The translations under genes and the position numbers were made by a program. Positions 1 to 8,322 of a stretch of DNA of 64,000 nucleotides are shown here, piece by piece. The notes under the pieces are model-generated. The model was not told where the DNA came from and ran no database searches. It saw only the letters and a program-made list of their open reading frames with translations. Positions within the stretch are counted from its first letter, which is position 1, and each line of letters opens with the position of its first letter. The DNA comes from CBDDCX01 sp965226925 (GTDB lineage Bacteria > Gemmatimonadota > Gemmatimonadetes > Longimicrobiales > Gaopeijiaceae): positions 1,302,001 to 1,366,000 of the forward strand of contig CBDDEN010000011.1 of assembly GCA_965226925.1 (NCBI GenBank), read 5' to 3'.

Positions 1-1180
1 CCGCTCCGGCCACGATCCCGCCCAGGTTGTTGGCCATGTTGAGTGCGCCGCTGGCCGCCCCGGCGCGGCTGCCACCGATCTCCACCGCGCCGGCCCAGAA
101 GAGCCCCTCGGTGCCTTCGACGAGCCCGAGGGCGAGCGACAGGAAGCCGATCGCCACATATGCGCTGGTCGCGGTGGCGCCGCCCACGAGGCAGACCGCG
201 GCCCCGGTGAACGCGATCACTGCGACGATCCGCTTCCCGTTGAACGTTCCTCTGGTTCGCGACGACCTGTCGGCGATCGCGCCCCCCAGCGGCGAGGTGA
301 TCGTGGCCGCGAAGAACGGGAGGCTGGCAAACACGCCGCCGCGTAGAACGCTGAAGCCCCGCACGTCGACCAGGTACAGGAAGAACCAGAAGATGAACAA
401 GTACCACAGGCATCCCAGCAGAAAGTAGCTCGAGAACAGGTACATCAGGCTCCGTTGGCGCAGCACGATCCAGAGCTCGCTCACGATCTGACGCGCTCCT
501 GAAATCTCGAGCCGTCCCGGGGCAGCGGAAGCCGCATCCCCGTCGGAACTCTCGTCCCCGCCGGAGTTCGCGCCCCCGTCGACCGCCATCTTCGTGAGGT
601 AGCGCCAACAGAGCCAGGCGCTGATGAGCGGGAGGATGGTGGCCCAGTAGAAGGATGCCCGCCACCCGATCGCGACCATCAAGGACGCGACGATCGGCGG
701 AGTCACCGCGGACCCCAACATGGTGCCTGCGATGATGACGCCGAATCCCACCGCCCGCTCGTGGGGACCGAACCAGGCCTGCAGCTCGCGGGCACCCGCC
801 GGGTACGTCGGCGACTGAAGCGCGCCCAGGATCAGCCGGAGCAAAACAAGCGCGACGAGCGCCGGTGTGCCCACCATGACCAGCGTGCCCGGGATGATCC
901 CGGTGAGGACGGTGATCACGGCCCACCCCAAGACAGCGGTGACCAGCACCTTGCGGGGACCCAGACAGTCGGCGAGCAGGCCCGCGGGGATCTGACATAC
1001 CGTGTACCCCACCATGAATGCCGAGAACACCTGACCCATCTGGATCTCGGTCAGGTTCAGCTCGGGCATCATGAACTTGGCCGCGACCGAGAGGTTCATG
1101 CGGGTCAGGTAGCCGACCAGACCCAGACCGGCTAGGATGGCCACGATCGCCCAGCGCGGGGTCGAACGGTCTCGCGTCAT
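1..1180 (-). CDS. MFS transporter, ACS (anion:cation symporter)-like, 3' end outside window
   Basis: The frame is open from an ATG at 1180 leftwards through base 1, giving at least 393 residues; the C-terminus lies outside the window. The start reads MTRDRSTPRWAIVAILAG and is followed by a first membrane segment, then YLTRMNLSVAAKFM, the TM1-loop pattern of the anion:cation symporter branch of the MFS (hexuronate, phthalate and similar organic anions). A cytosolic loop rich in Gly/Asp/Ser (about residues 190-215) separates the two six-helix halves. The gene sits 40 bases downstream of the Na/Pi cotransporter gene on the same strand. The substrate cannot be read from sequence; an organic acid is the family expectation. 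Confidence 0.85.
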   Translation of the reverse strand, partial: MTRDRSTPRWAIVAILAGLGLVGYLTRMNLSVAAKFMMPELNLTEIQMGQVFSAFMVGYTVCQIPAGLLADCLGPRKVLVTAVLGWAVITVLTGIIPGTLVMVGTPALVALVLLRLILGALQSPTYPAGARELQAWFGPHERAVGFGVIIAGTMLGSAVTPPIVASLMVAIGWRASFYWATILPLISAWLCWRYLTKMAVDGGANSGGDESSDGDAASAAPGRLEISGARQIVSELWIVLRQRSLMYLFSSYFLLGCLWYLFIFWFFLYLVDVRGFSVLRGGVFASLPFFAATITSPLGGAIADRSSRTRGTFNGKRIVAVIAFTGAAVCLVGGATATSAYVAIGFLSLALGLVEGTEGLFWAGAVEIGGSRAGAASGALNMANNLGGIVAGA

Positions 1181-1220
1181 GAGGGTCTTCCCGGTGCAGG
1201 TGGGACAAACGCAACGGTGC

Positions 1221-2870
1221 TCACGGGACCGCCGACTCCAGGTCGGTCTGATCCCGGGAGGGAAGAGAGGCGTCGGAAATCGAGGTCGGATCCGCCAAGA
1301 ACAAGTAATACGCAGCGCGCCACAGATGGTAGGCGAGTCGATCGATCCAACGGACCGTCTCGAGAATGTCGCCCGCTCGTGCGGGTGAGACGCCGCCGTG
1401 AGCAGCGCTCTCCAAGACCCCCGGCCGATGCTGCTTTCGCGAAGCAGCGATGCCCTTCGACTCGACCTCGAGCACGGCGTGGGGGATGTGAGCGCCGCCC
1501 TCAATAGCCAGGGCGCAGGCCGAGGCCGCCCGCTCGAGCGCATCGAGGACCTCGTGCACGTTGGACTCCTCACGCACCTCCGCAAGATGGTTGCAATCTC
1601 GGAGTGCCTCCACCAAGCGCTCCATGTGATCGAGGGAGTGCAGCAGGGCTACGTGACGCTGTCCGTGGGTCCCGGATTCAGGCTCCGAGCGAATGCCGGC
1701 GAGGTAATCGCGTGTCTTAATCAGCGCGTCCTCCACCGCCCCTAGCCGCTCCGCGACGACTCGATCGGGCGGACCTCGACCCATGACTTCTCGCAGCACC
1801 CTTACGGTCTCCTCGAACGTGACCCGCATCGTCAGCCCCGCGGCGTCCACGGCGAGGGGACCACGGGCAACCAACCTACCGAGGTGCTTCGTGAGCTGTG
1901 GACCTCGATCGGGGATCAGGCGAACCACGAGATCCGAGAACGCCCCGAGGAAGGGCAAGAACACGAGCACTCCGAGGAGGTTGAAGGCGGTGTGGAATTC
2001 GGCGAGCAGGATGGCGGGTGAGTTCGTCTCCAATACTCGTTGCTGCATGTCCAAAAGGTCGACGGCCCATGGAAGCACGATGAACGCCAGCACCCCGGTC
2101 AGGACGTTGAAGAGCGTGTGTGCCAGCGCCGTGCGCTTCGCGGCCACCGTAGCCCCGATCGCCGCGATCACCGCCGTCACCGTGGTCCCGACGTTCTGAC
2201 CGATGACGAGCGCGGCCGCCTGATCCAGTCCCACTGTGCCCGTATGAAGCGCGGTCAGCGTCGTCGCCACCGCCGCGCTGGAGGACTGCATCACGACCGT
2301 CATTACGATGCCGATCAGAACGAGGAGCAGTCGGCCACCCACACGAGCGTCCGGGAAGTCGCGAGGCTCCATCCGGGCCGCGAGCCCCTCCATACCGGCT
2401 TGCAGGGTGTCGATGCCGACGAAGATGAGCCCGAACCCGGCGAGGGCGAGGCCCACATGCGCGAATCGACCGCGGGCGAGCAGGCGGGTCAGCGCGCCGA
2501 GCCCGATGAGCGGAAGCGCGAGACCGACAATGCTGAACTTGAGGCCGAGCAGGGAGACCAGCCATCCGGTGCTCGTCGTCCCGAGATTGGCGCCGAGGAT
2601 GACTCCCACGGCCTGCTGGAAGCTCAACAGCCCCGCGCTCACGAATCCGATGGTCGTCAGAGTGGTCGCGCTGGACGACTGCACTACGGCGGTGATGGTC
2701 GCGCCTGCGGCAAGGGACTTGAAGCGTCCGCCCGTGAATCGCGCGAGGAACCCACGAAGGGAGTCGCCCGCCAGCGCCTTCAGCCCCTCCGTGAGCAGGA
2801 TCATGCCGAGGAGGAAGAGGCCGATGCCGCCGAGGATGGTCGAGAGCATTGTGCCCAAAGTCGTCATCAC
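1221..2870 (-). CDS. Na+/phosphate cotransporter family protein (NptA/PhoU-like)
   Basis: This 549-residue protein starts at GTG 2870 or ATG 2867. Two inverted copies of the Na/Pi cotransporter repeat are visible, each with the QSSSA signature (VVQSSSATTLTTIGF near residue 63, VMQSSSAAVATTLTA near 195) plus GANLGTT and GQNVGTT motifs. Several membrane helices cover residues 1-310, and a helical PhoU-like cytosolic tail follows (about 340-540). Members of PF02690 move phosphate with sodium across the inner membrane. The very C-terminus (DQTDLESAVP) ends 40 bases before the MFS gene on the same strand, so co-transcription is possible. Length matches the NptA-plus-PhoU type. Confidence 0.9.
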   Translation of the reverse strand: MMTTLGTMLSTILGGIGLFLLGMILLTEGLKALAGDSLRGFLARFTGGRFKSLAAGATITAVVQSSSATTLTTIGFVSAGLLSFQQAVGVILGANLGTTSTGWLVSLLGLKFSIVGLALPLIGLGALTRLLARGRFAHVGLALAGFGLIFVGIDTLQAGMEGLAARMEPRDFPDARVGGRLLLVLIGIVMTVVMQSSSAAVATTLTALHTGTVGLDQAAALVIGQNVGTTVTAVIAAIGATVAAKRTALAHTLFNVLTGVLAFIVLPWAVDLLDMQQRVLETNSPAILLAEFHTAFNLLGVLVFLPFLGAFSDLVVRLIPDRGPQLTKHLGRLVARGPLAVDAAGLTMRVTFEETVRVLREVMGRGPPDRVVAERLGAVEDALIKTRDYLAGIRSEPESGTHGQRHVALLHSLDHMERLVEALRDCNHLAEVREESNVHEVLDALERAASACALAIEGGAHIPHAVLEVESKGIAASRKQHRPGVLESAAHGGVSPARAGDILETVRWIDRLAYHLWRAAYYLFLADPTSISDASLPSRDQTDLESAVP

Positions 2871-2944
2871 AGGCCCGTATCAGAGGGGCGGGCGGATCGT
2901 CGGAATTGAGTCTCAGGGATGACCCGGGCCGGGTCAACTACGGA

Positions 2945-3664
2945 TCAAATGCCCGACTCCAGCCTCGTGTTGACCACCAACTCCGGCACCGATGTGTTGT
3001 TCGGAAGCCGCAGCAGGAACGCGACGATCTCGGCCAGGTCGTCGGGGCGGATCCGCTCGGCAACGGGTGTCACACCCGGAATCGACTGGATCATCGGCGT
3101 GTCGACCGCACCGGGGCACAGCGCCGTGACGCGCACTCCGTGCTCCCATCCGGCGGCCTTCGCGGCGTGGCTCATCGCCATGAGGGCGTGCTTGGACATG
3201 GCGTAGCCCACCGACACTCCCGCCCGGTAGCGCTTCGCGTCGGTCGAGCCGACGTTGATGATCCGGCCGCCGCCGGTCTCGGACAGATGCGGCAACGCGT
3301 GTCGGATGAGCCGGAACGGCGCCTTCACGTTCACGGTCCAAAGCTCGTCCAAGAGCTCCTCGTCACCCTCGTCGAAGAAGACCTGCCGTAAGACGCCCGC
3401 GTTGTTGATCAGCGCGTCGATTCGCCCGAAGTGCTCGGCCGTCGCGTCGACCCACTCCTTCGCGGTGTCGGCCTCCCCGGCCTCGAACCGGCAGATCAGG
3501 CCTCCGTAGGCGTCCAGATTCGGGAACATCTCGCGAGCCTTGGCGACGTCCCGGACCCCCAGCGACAGTCGGAAGCCGTCCTCGGACAGACGCCGCGTGA
3601 TCGCCGCTCCGATTCCTCCGGTGGCCCCGGAGAGCATGACGACCCGGCCGTTCGGATCGATCAT
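2945..3664 (-). CDS. SDR family NAD(P)-dependent oxidoreductase
   Basis: A 239-residue classical short-chain dehydrogenase. Visible motifs are the nucleotide-binding GATGGIG near residue 13, NNAG near 88, a catalytic Ser, and YAMSK as the YxxxK catalytic pair; PGAVDTPM follows. The ATG at 3664 is preceded by AGGAG about nine bases upstream. That ribosome-binding site lies inside the terminal inverted repeat of the MITE-like element at 3666-3982. The last residues (LPNNTSVPELVVNTRLESGI) replace the usual glycine-rich SDR end but are common in the YdfG-like branch. The substrate is unknown. The neighbouring SDR and decarboxylase on the same strand suggest one catabolic unit. Confidence 0.85.
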   Translation of the reverse strand: MIDPNGRVVMLSGATGGIGAAITRRLSEDGFRLSLGVRDVAKAREMFPNLDAYGGLICRFEAGEADTAKEWVDATAEHFGRIDALINNAGVLRQVFFDEGDEELLDELWTVNVKAPFRLIRHALPHLSETGGGRIINVGSTDAKRYRAGVSVGYAMSKHALMAMSHAAKAAGWEHGVRVTALCPGAVDTPMIQSIPGVTPVAERIRPDDLAEIVAFLLRLPNNTSVPELVVNTRLESGI

Positions 3665-3665
3665 T

Positions 3666-3982
3666 TAGAAGGCTCCTGAAGGAATACAGCGGGTCGCGTT
3701 AGGAGCGCCGAGGGTCCAGCGCGTAGGCGGCGCGACGACGCGATGCTGTAGTATCGGGGAGGAGCGCCAACACCCGGGGCACCGCGCGAAGCGTGGTCGG
3801 GCCCTCGCCGCCCTAACCCGTAGGGCACAGGGGGGTTGCGGTCTCATAGGTTGTCTCTCCTCCTCGCCCGTAGCCCTGCTACGACTCAGGTCGTCGTTCC
3901 TACTCTGAGCCTCGCAAGACCGGGGCACCCGCGCCGCAGGCGCGGGTCGCGCGACCCACTGTATTCCTTCAGGAGCCTTCTA
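3666..3982. mobile_element. MITE-like element with 33-bp terminal inverted repeats
   Basis: The arms 3666-3698 and 3950-3982 are inverted copies with a single mismatch (TAGAAGGCTCCTGAAGG at one tip). Both ends abut a TA dinucleotide, which suggests a TA target duplication as in IS630/Tc1-type insertions. The 317-bp body has no transposase; an 87-codon minus-strand frame (3665-3928) looks like chance coding. The element sits exactly between two SDR genes. It supplies the stop codon of the upstream one (TAG at 3982-3980) and the ribosome-binding site of the downstream one. No second full copy is visible in the window. It could instead be a large intergenic hairpin. Confidence 0.65.
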
Positions 3983-4762
3983 GAACAGCCCCTGATAGAC
4001 GCCGCCGTCGTTGATGATGTTCTGGCCGCTCATGAATCCGGACTGCGCGGCGCAGATGTAGGCCACGAGATCGCCGCACTCCGACGGCTCGGCGAACCGG
4101 CCCGATGGGCATCCCTTCTTGCGGTCTTCGACGATCGCTTCGTAGGTCGTGTTCCCGCGTTTGGCGTGCGCGTGCAGGTTGGTGTGCAGCGCTTCGGTGC
4201 TGAAGAGCCCGGGGGCAACCGTGTTGATCGTGACGTTGTGTGGGATCAGCTCGCGCACCATGGAGGCGATCGCGCCGCTCAGCCCAAGGCGTGCCGAGTG
4301 GCTCGCGGCAAAACCCACCTGCGGGAACTTGATGAAGCTCACCGACATGCTGACGATCCGCCCGAAGCGCCGCTCACACATACCCGGGGCCACAGCGCGG
4401 ATGAGGTCCAGGGTCGAATAGAAGTGGGCCTCCATCCAGAAGTCCCAATCCGCCCGGCTCATGGTTCGGAAGTCGTCCGGCGTCTGCTTCACACCCGGGT
4501 TGGCGACCAGGATATCGGGCTCGGGGCAGGCCTCCAGAACCGCCGCGCGCCCCTCCTCGGTCGTGATGTCGCCGGGAACGGCATGAACCGTCGCACCGGT
4601 GCTCTCCGCGATCTCGCGCGCCGTCTCTTCGAGCATCTCCTTGGTGCGGGCCGTGATCCACACCTCCACGCCCTCCCCGGCCAGAGACGTCGCGCACGCG
4701 CGTCCGAGTCCCTTGCTGGCCGCGGTCACGATGGCGCGGCGTCCCTGGATTCCGAGATCCAT
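3980..4762 (-). CDS. Divergent SDR family oxidoreductase lacking the canonical catalytic Tyr/Lys
   Basis: This 260-residue SDR begins at ATG 4762, five bases past the decarboxylase gene end. It has TAASKGLG as cofactor-binding loop and DILVANPG where NNAG is usual. Around residue 160 the YxxxK pair is replaced: the stretch AASHSARLGL puts Ser and Arg at the Tyr and Lys positions. It otherwise aligns well through VTINTVAPG and ends with DGGVYQGLF. I recall a subgroup of bacterial SDRs with similarly altered residues, so this need not be decay, but normal SDR chemistry is doubtful. The stop codon lies within the inverted repeat of the adjacent MITE-like element. Confidence 0.8.
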   Translation of the reverse strand: MDLGIQGRRAIVTAASKGLGRACATSLAGEGVEVWITARTKEMLEETAREIAESTGATVHAVPGDITTEEGRAAVLEACPEPDILVANPGVKQTPDDFRTMSRADWDFWMEAHFYSTLDLIRAVAPGMCERRFGRIVSMSVSFIKFPQVGFAASHSARLGLSGAIASMVRELIPHNVTINTVAPGLFSTEALHTNLHAHAKRGNTTYEAIVEDRKKGCPSGRFAEPSECGDLVAYICAAQSGFMSGQNIINDGGVYQGLF

Positions 4763-4766
4763 TGCG

Positions 4767-6211
4767 TTACTCCCCCGCCTCGGGTGCGAACGAACCGGCC
4801 AGCAGATGCGGGGGCACTCGGAAGCGGCCTGCCGCGTCCCGGAACTCCTCGCGGTCGCTGATCACGGCGGCGGTGTCGCCGGTCACGAGCACCGTCGCCG
4901 GCAGCCGCTGCGCGTTGTAGCGAGCCGCGCTCGACTCGCAGTAGCCCCCGGTGTCGAGAAACGCCACGTAGTCGCCCCGTTGGAGCGGCGGCATCTCGCG
5001 GTGGCGCCCGAGCTCATCGGAGTTACAGAGCGGACCCACCAGGTCGACCGTCTCGGTCGCCTTGGCGGCGGCGTCCCGGACCGGAACCGCGTGGTAGTAC
5101 CAGTCGAGGATGGCCGCCCACGACAGGTGGTTGGTCGAGAGGTCGAGGTTGACCCACTTCTTGGTATCGCCGGTCTTCACGGCGCCCACGGTCCCGACCG
5201 CGACACCCGCAGGCCCCGACAGCGCGCGCCCGGGTTCCAGGCGGAGCTTCGGCAAGGGAAAGTCGAGACGTTCGGCCTCGTCCTTGATCGCCTTGGCGCA
5301 CTCCCGGGCGTAGTCGTCCGCAGTAGGCGCGCTGTCGTCGTCCATCTGTGAGTTGGGGCCCGTCCCGTACCACTTGCCGAACGTCCAACCGCCGCCGATG
5401 TCGATGGTCGGCGCCACCCAGCCCGTCTCGTCACGTATGTGTGCTGCCCATGTGATCATCTCGCCCGCCATCACGGCGAAGTCGGCCGCGACGTTCGACA
5501 TGCGGCTCAGGTGGAAGTGGATCTCCATGAGGTGCATGTTCGGCATGCCCTGGGCACGTTGCACGATCTCGACCGTCTGCTGGCGGGTCATGCCCCACTT
5601 GGTGGAATCGCTCTGCTCCTTGAGCGTTCCCGGTCCATGCATGGCGACGCCCCGGCGCTCGGCCAGCGGGTCGAGATCGAGCGCGAGGCGGATCCCGATG
5701 TCCACCTCCTTGCCGAGTCGCTTCGCGACCGCGTCGATGCGGTCGAGCTCGTCCATTGCGTCGATGTTGAGGCACAGCCCGTTGGCTACGGCCATCTCGA
5801 GCTCTTCGTCCTCTTTGTTCGAGCCGTTCAGGACGAGGGTCTTCGGATTCGTTCCGGCCAGGAGGGCCAGGTACATCTCGGTGTTGCCGAAGCAGTCACC
5901 CCCCGCCCCTTCCTGATTCATGATGTGACGGATCGCCAACCCGTTGTTGACTTGTTGGCGAACAGGATCTCCGTGTCGGGATAGGGCTTTCGAAACGCGT
6001 CACGGAACGTTCGGTAGGTGTACCGGAGCTGATTCTCCGACACGATGAACAGGGGGCTGCCGTATTGCTCAACCAGCTCCGCCACGTCGCACCCGTCGAC
6101 CCACAGGTTACCGTTCGGGCCGATGCCGATGAACTCGCCGAAGCTGGTTGAGTATTCGCGCGGCTCGAGCTGAGGCGCGCGGTCGGAGTTCTGTAGGGTG
6201 GGTGCACTCAT
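4767..6211 (-). pseudogene. LysA-type PLP decarboxylase, disrupted by a 1-base deletion
   Basis: A fold-type III decarboxylase of the diaminopimelate/ornithine group, about 481 residues if repaired. It starts at ATG 6211 with AGGAG eight bases upstream. The N-terminal part reads YGSPLFIVSENQ to EILFANK, the last Lys being the PLP lysine. The frame is then lost near 5955-5945. Reading resumes in another frame as NNGLAIRHIMNQEGAGGD, then HFHLSRMS, DIGGGW, EPGRALSGPAG, CNSDEL and DTGGYCES. Adding one G after the PLP lysine codon (AACAAG to AACAAGG) restores a normal protein. LysA has CESGD where this has CNSDEL, so the substrate may differ. A sequencing error is a real alternative to a true mutation. 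Confidence 0.8.
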
Positions 6212-6245
6212 CGTTGAACTCCTACTTGGGTTGATCGTGTTGATT

Positions 6246-7148
6246 TCATGAAAGGCCGAGGGCGGCCAGGCCACGCTCCAGGCCTTTGAGCGGTTCGCCG
6301 GCCAGCGGCTGCAAGGGCAGACGGGGGTGCCCACCTCCGGGCAGTCCCAGCATGTTCATGGCGGCTTTCGTGGAAGGGTAGAGCGTCCGGCCACCGGTCG
6401 TGCAGAGGTCGGTGAGCTTGCGGCCGAGCGCCTGCAGCTCGTTGGCGCGCTCGCGATCGCCGCCGTGGGGGGCATGATAGAGATCGAGCGCGCCCATCCA
6501 CATGTTCGGGAAGCAATCGATGACGCCGTCCGCGCCGAGCTCCACGGCGGGCACGCCGTAGATCGAGGACGGGCCGCAGAAGACCCGAAGCCGTTGGTGC
6601 ACCTCCAAGAACGTGGCATAGTAGTTGTTCCAATCGCCCGAGCTCTCCTTGATGGCTACCACGCGCTCCAGCTCTGCCAGCCGCCCCACCGGGGGCGGAG
6701 CAAGCGCGTTGACAGCGTTTCCCGGGATGTTGTACAGAAGGATCGGTATCCCGACGGCGTCGGAAATGGCCGAATAGTGCGCAAAGCTCTCGTCGTCGGT
6801 CAGCTGCACGAAGTAGGGCGGGAGGATCAGGGCGCCATCGCAGCCCAGCTCTTCCGCTTCCCGGGTGAGCGCCACGGTCTCGTCTACCGTCACCGCCCCC
6901 GTGCCCACGATAAGGGTCCCGGCATCGCCGACCGCCTCCTTTGCCAGGTGGTACAGATGCTTGCGCTCCTCATGGCTCAGCGCCCAGAACTCACCGGTGC
7001 AGCCGCCGGCGAGGACTCCGGTCGCTCCGCTCCCCAACAGGCGCTCCACGTTCAGCTGAAACGCCTTCTCATCGATGCCGCCGTCCTCATGAAACGGCGT
7101 CGTGAGAGCCGGCATGGGACCGGTCCAATCGACACTCGTTCGATCCAT
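6246..7148 (-). CDS. Dihydrodipicolinate synthase (DapA)/N-acetylneuraminate lyase family protein
   Basis: A 300-residue class I aldolase-type lyase of the DHDPS/NAL family. Recognisable parts are TTPFHEDGGIDEKAF at the N-terminus, GGCTGEFWALSHEER (the substrate-carboxylate loop), YNIPGN with the conserved Tyr, and the Schiff-base lysine in VVAIKESSGDW near residue 165. It lies just upstream of the LysA-like gene on the same strand. A true lysine-pathway role is unlikely given the GCTGE loop; catabolic 2-oxoacid lyases or deaminases share it. A degenerate second copy occurs at 10930-11734, and both copies are preceded by the tail of an ABC ATPase gene. Confidence 0.85.
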   Translation of the reverse strand: MDRTSVDWTGPMPALTTPFHEDGGIDEKAFQLNVERLLGSGATGVLAGGCTGEFWALSHEERKHLYHLAKEAVGDAGTLIVGTGAVTVDETVALTREAEELGCDGALILPPYFVQLTDDESFAHYSAISDAVGIPILLYNIPGNAVNALAPPPVGRLAELERVVAIKESSGDWNNYYATFLEVHQRLRVFCGPSSIYGVPAVELGADGVIDCFPNMWMGALDLYHAPHGGDRERANELQALGRKLTDLCTTGGRTLYPSTKAAMNMLGLPGGGHPRLPLQPLAGEPLKGLERGLAALGLS

Positions 7149-7154
7149 GATGCG

Positions 7155-7274
7155 CTACTCCACCGCGTTCGTGGGAATGGGCCGGCGACCGTCCTCGCGT
7201 TGTGCGTTTGGCCGCCGGCCTGCGTCCGAATCCAAAAGGTGGAGTCGTGCGCCCCTGAGGGCAAAGCGGACAGC
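7155..7274 (-). pseudogene. Orphan C-terminal tail of a carbohydrate ABC ATPase (copy 1)
   Basis: Immediately upstream of the dapA-like start, the minus strand encodes VRFALRGARLHLLDSDAGRR and ends in TAG at 7157-7155. This matches the C-terminal TOBE end of the complete MalK/UgpC-type ATPase at 26518-27636 (IRFSLRGERLHLFDG). The rest of the ATPase gene is absent: homology stops near 7274, ten bases before a 73-bp direct repeat. It is therefore a vestige showing that the dapA-like gene once sat behind a sugar-type ABC ATPase gene. A second, longer vestige lies at 11741-11915. Confidence 0.75.
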
Positions 7275-7283
7275 TCAGGCGTT

Positions 7284-7356
7284 GCACCGTTTCATGGAAC
7301 AGCCCCAACGTCCCAAGGCCGGTTTCATGGAACCGGGCTACGGCTCGGGGAGTGCA
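7284..7356. repeat. 73-bp direct repeat, left copy
   Basis: The segment starting GCACCGTTTCATGGAACAGC recurs at 8102-8174 in the same orientation with roughly six differences. Each copy contains GGTTTCATGGAAC-type motifs twice. The pair brackets a single gene, the 181-residue membrane protein at 7394-7939. I see no coding function for the repeat itself. Confidence 0.8.
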
Positions 7357-7393
7357 CCGAGCCGCGGCTGATCGAGCTGGCCTTTAGTGTTCG

Positions 7394-7939
7394 TCAGGAG
7401 CCGGGGCGGCCGGCCATCGAGTCCGGACGCGCCCTCGGTGTCGCGAGCGCGCGCCCGATGTCCGCTGCGCTCGGGTCGGCGACGACCAAGAATGCCGCGT
7501 GCGCAGAACGGATGCGCTGCACGGCGTCCGGGGCGCTCGTGGAGAGAAGCGAGATCGTCTCGTCTCGCGTCCGTCGGATTTCCGTGACCGGACCAGGCAC
7601 CTGCGCGGGGACAGCACCCTGCCAGTGGTTGTCGATGCTCTCGTAGAACGAGGACACGAGGGCACGCGCGGCGTCGTAGTCGCCTCGCTCCACCTCGACC
7701 AGGGCAGCACTCACGAGCACGTGCATCCGCGCCACCTCCATCGAGTCCGTATGCGCTTCGGCGGACGCGGTCGCCGCTGTCAGCTGTTGGGACAGCGTCT
7801 GTTGCTTTTGCCACATCGGGACGTAACCGATCCCTAGGCCCAGGGCGAAGGTCAGAATCCAGCCTAGCGCGGTCCGTATGAAGGAGGGGCGGCCGCTCGT
7901 CGGTCGGGCCTCGTTCGTGTCCGGCTCGTTGCTGTCCAT
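7394..7939 (-). CDS. Hypothetical single-pass membrane protein
   Basis: I do not recognise a family for this 181-residue protein. It starts MDSNEPDTNEARPTSGRP, followed by one clear membrane segment (about residues 22-42, TALGWILTFALGLGIGYVPM). A helical, Ala/Glu/Gln-rich periplasmic part (45-130) could be coiled coil or TPR-like: KQQTLSQQLTAATASAEAHT and VEVERGDYDAARALVSSFYE. The latter resembles the DYDAARA spacing of tetratricopeptide-type helices. The C-terminus is Ala/Arg-rich and low in complexity. The gene stands alone between 73-bp direct repeats, as if inserted, and is unrelated to the flanking metabolic genes. Confidence 0.6.
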   Translation of the reverse strand: MDSNEPDTNEARPTSGRPSFIRTALGWILTFALGLGIGYVPMWQKQQTLSQQLTAATASAEAHTDSMEVARMHVLVSAALVEVERGDYDAARALVSSFYESIDNHWQGAVPAQVPGPVTEIRRTRDETISLLSTSAPDAVQRIRSAHAAFLVVADPSAADIGRALATPRARPDSMAGRPGS

Positions 7940-8101
7940 GGTTGCTCCAAAGAGTCTGGTAAGGTTACACCCGGCCCGGGGATCATATCCAATGTCGGGG
8001 TCTTGAGCTTAATGACAGGCGAGGGTCATGAGAAGTCACCTCCGCGATCGGCGCCATGGACTCCCTGCGCCGGGTGGGCCGAAGGCGCGGAGCAAGGCGA
8101 G

Positions 8102-8174
8102 GCACCGTTTCATGGAACAGCCCCAACGTTCCAAGGACGGTTTCATGGAACCCGGTCACGGCTCGGAGAGTGCA
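8102..8174. repeat. 73-bp direct repeat, right copy
   Basis: Partner of 7284-7356 in the same orientation. It ends shortly before the promoter region of the spondin-N lipoprotein gene (start 8323). Confidence 0.8.
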
Positions 8175-8322
8175 TGTCCAGATGCGCTAAGTAGGGTTTG
8201 GACAGACAGTTAGGTCCCATGGACACGAATACTACAGTCCGGAACGATGATTGCCGTCTGGCGTGGCATGCGATCCGGACATCCGGTCCGGACCCATTCC
8301 CCGCATGCCTAGGAGGAATTCC

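Noticed and set aside
1876..2937. 353-codon minus-strand frame overlapping the Na/Pi transporter
   Set aside because: It is a shadow of the transporter gene in another frame; the transporter frame has QSSSA motifs.
3665..3928. 87-codon frame inside the MITE-like element
   Set aside because: It shows no family resemblance, overlaps the terminal repeats, and has Arg/Pro/Cys-rich composition like other shadow frames.
7284..8174. The 73-bp repeats as part of a CRISPR array
   Set aside because: There are only two copies, 818 bases apart with a gene between them, and no regular spacers or cas genes.
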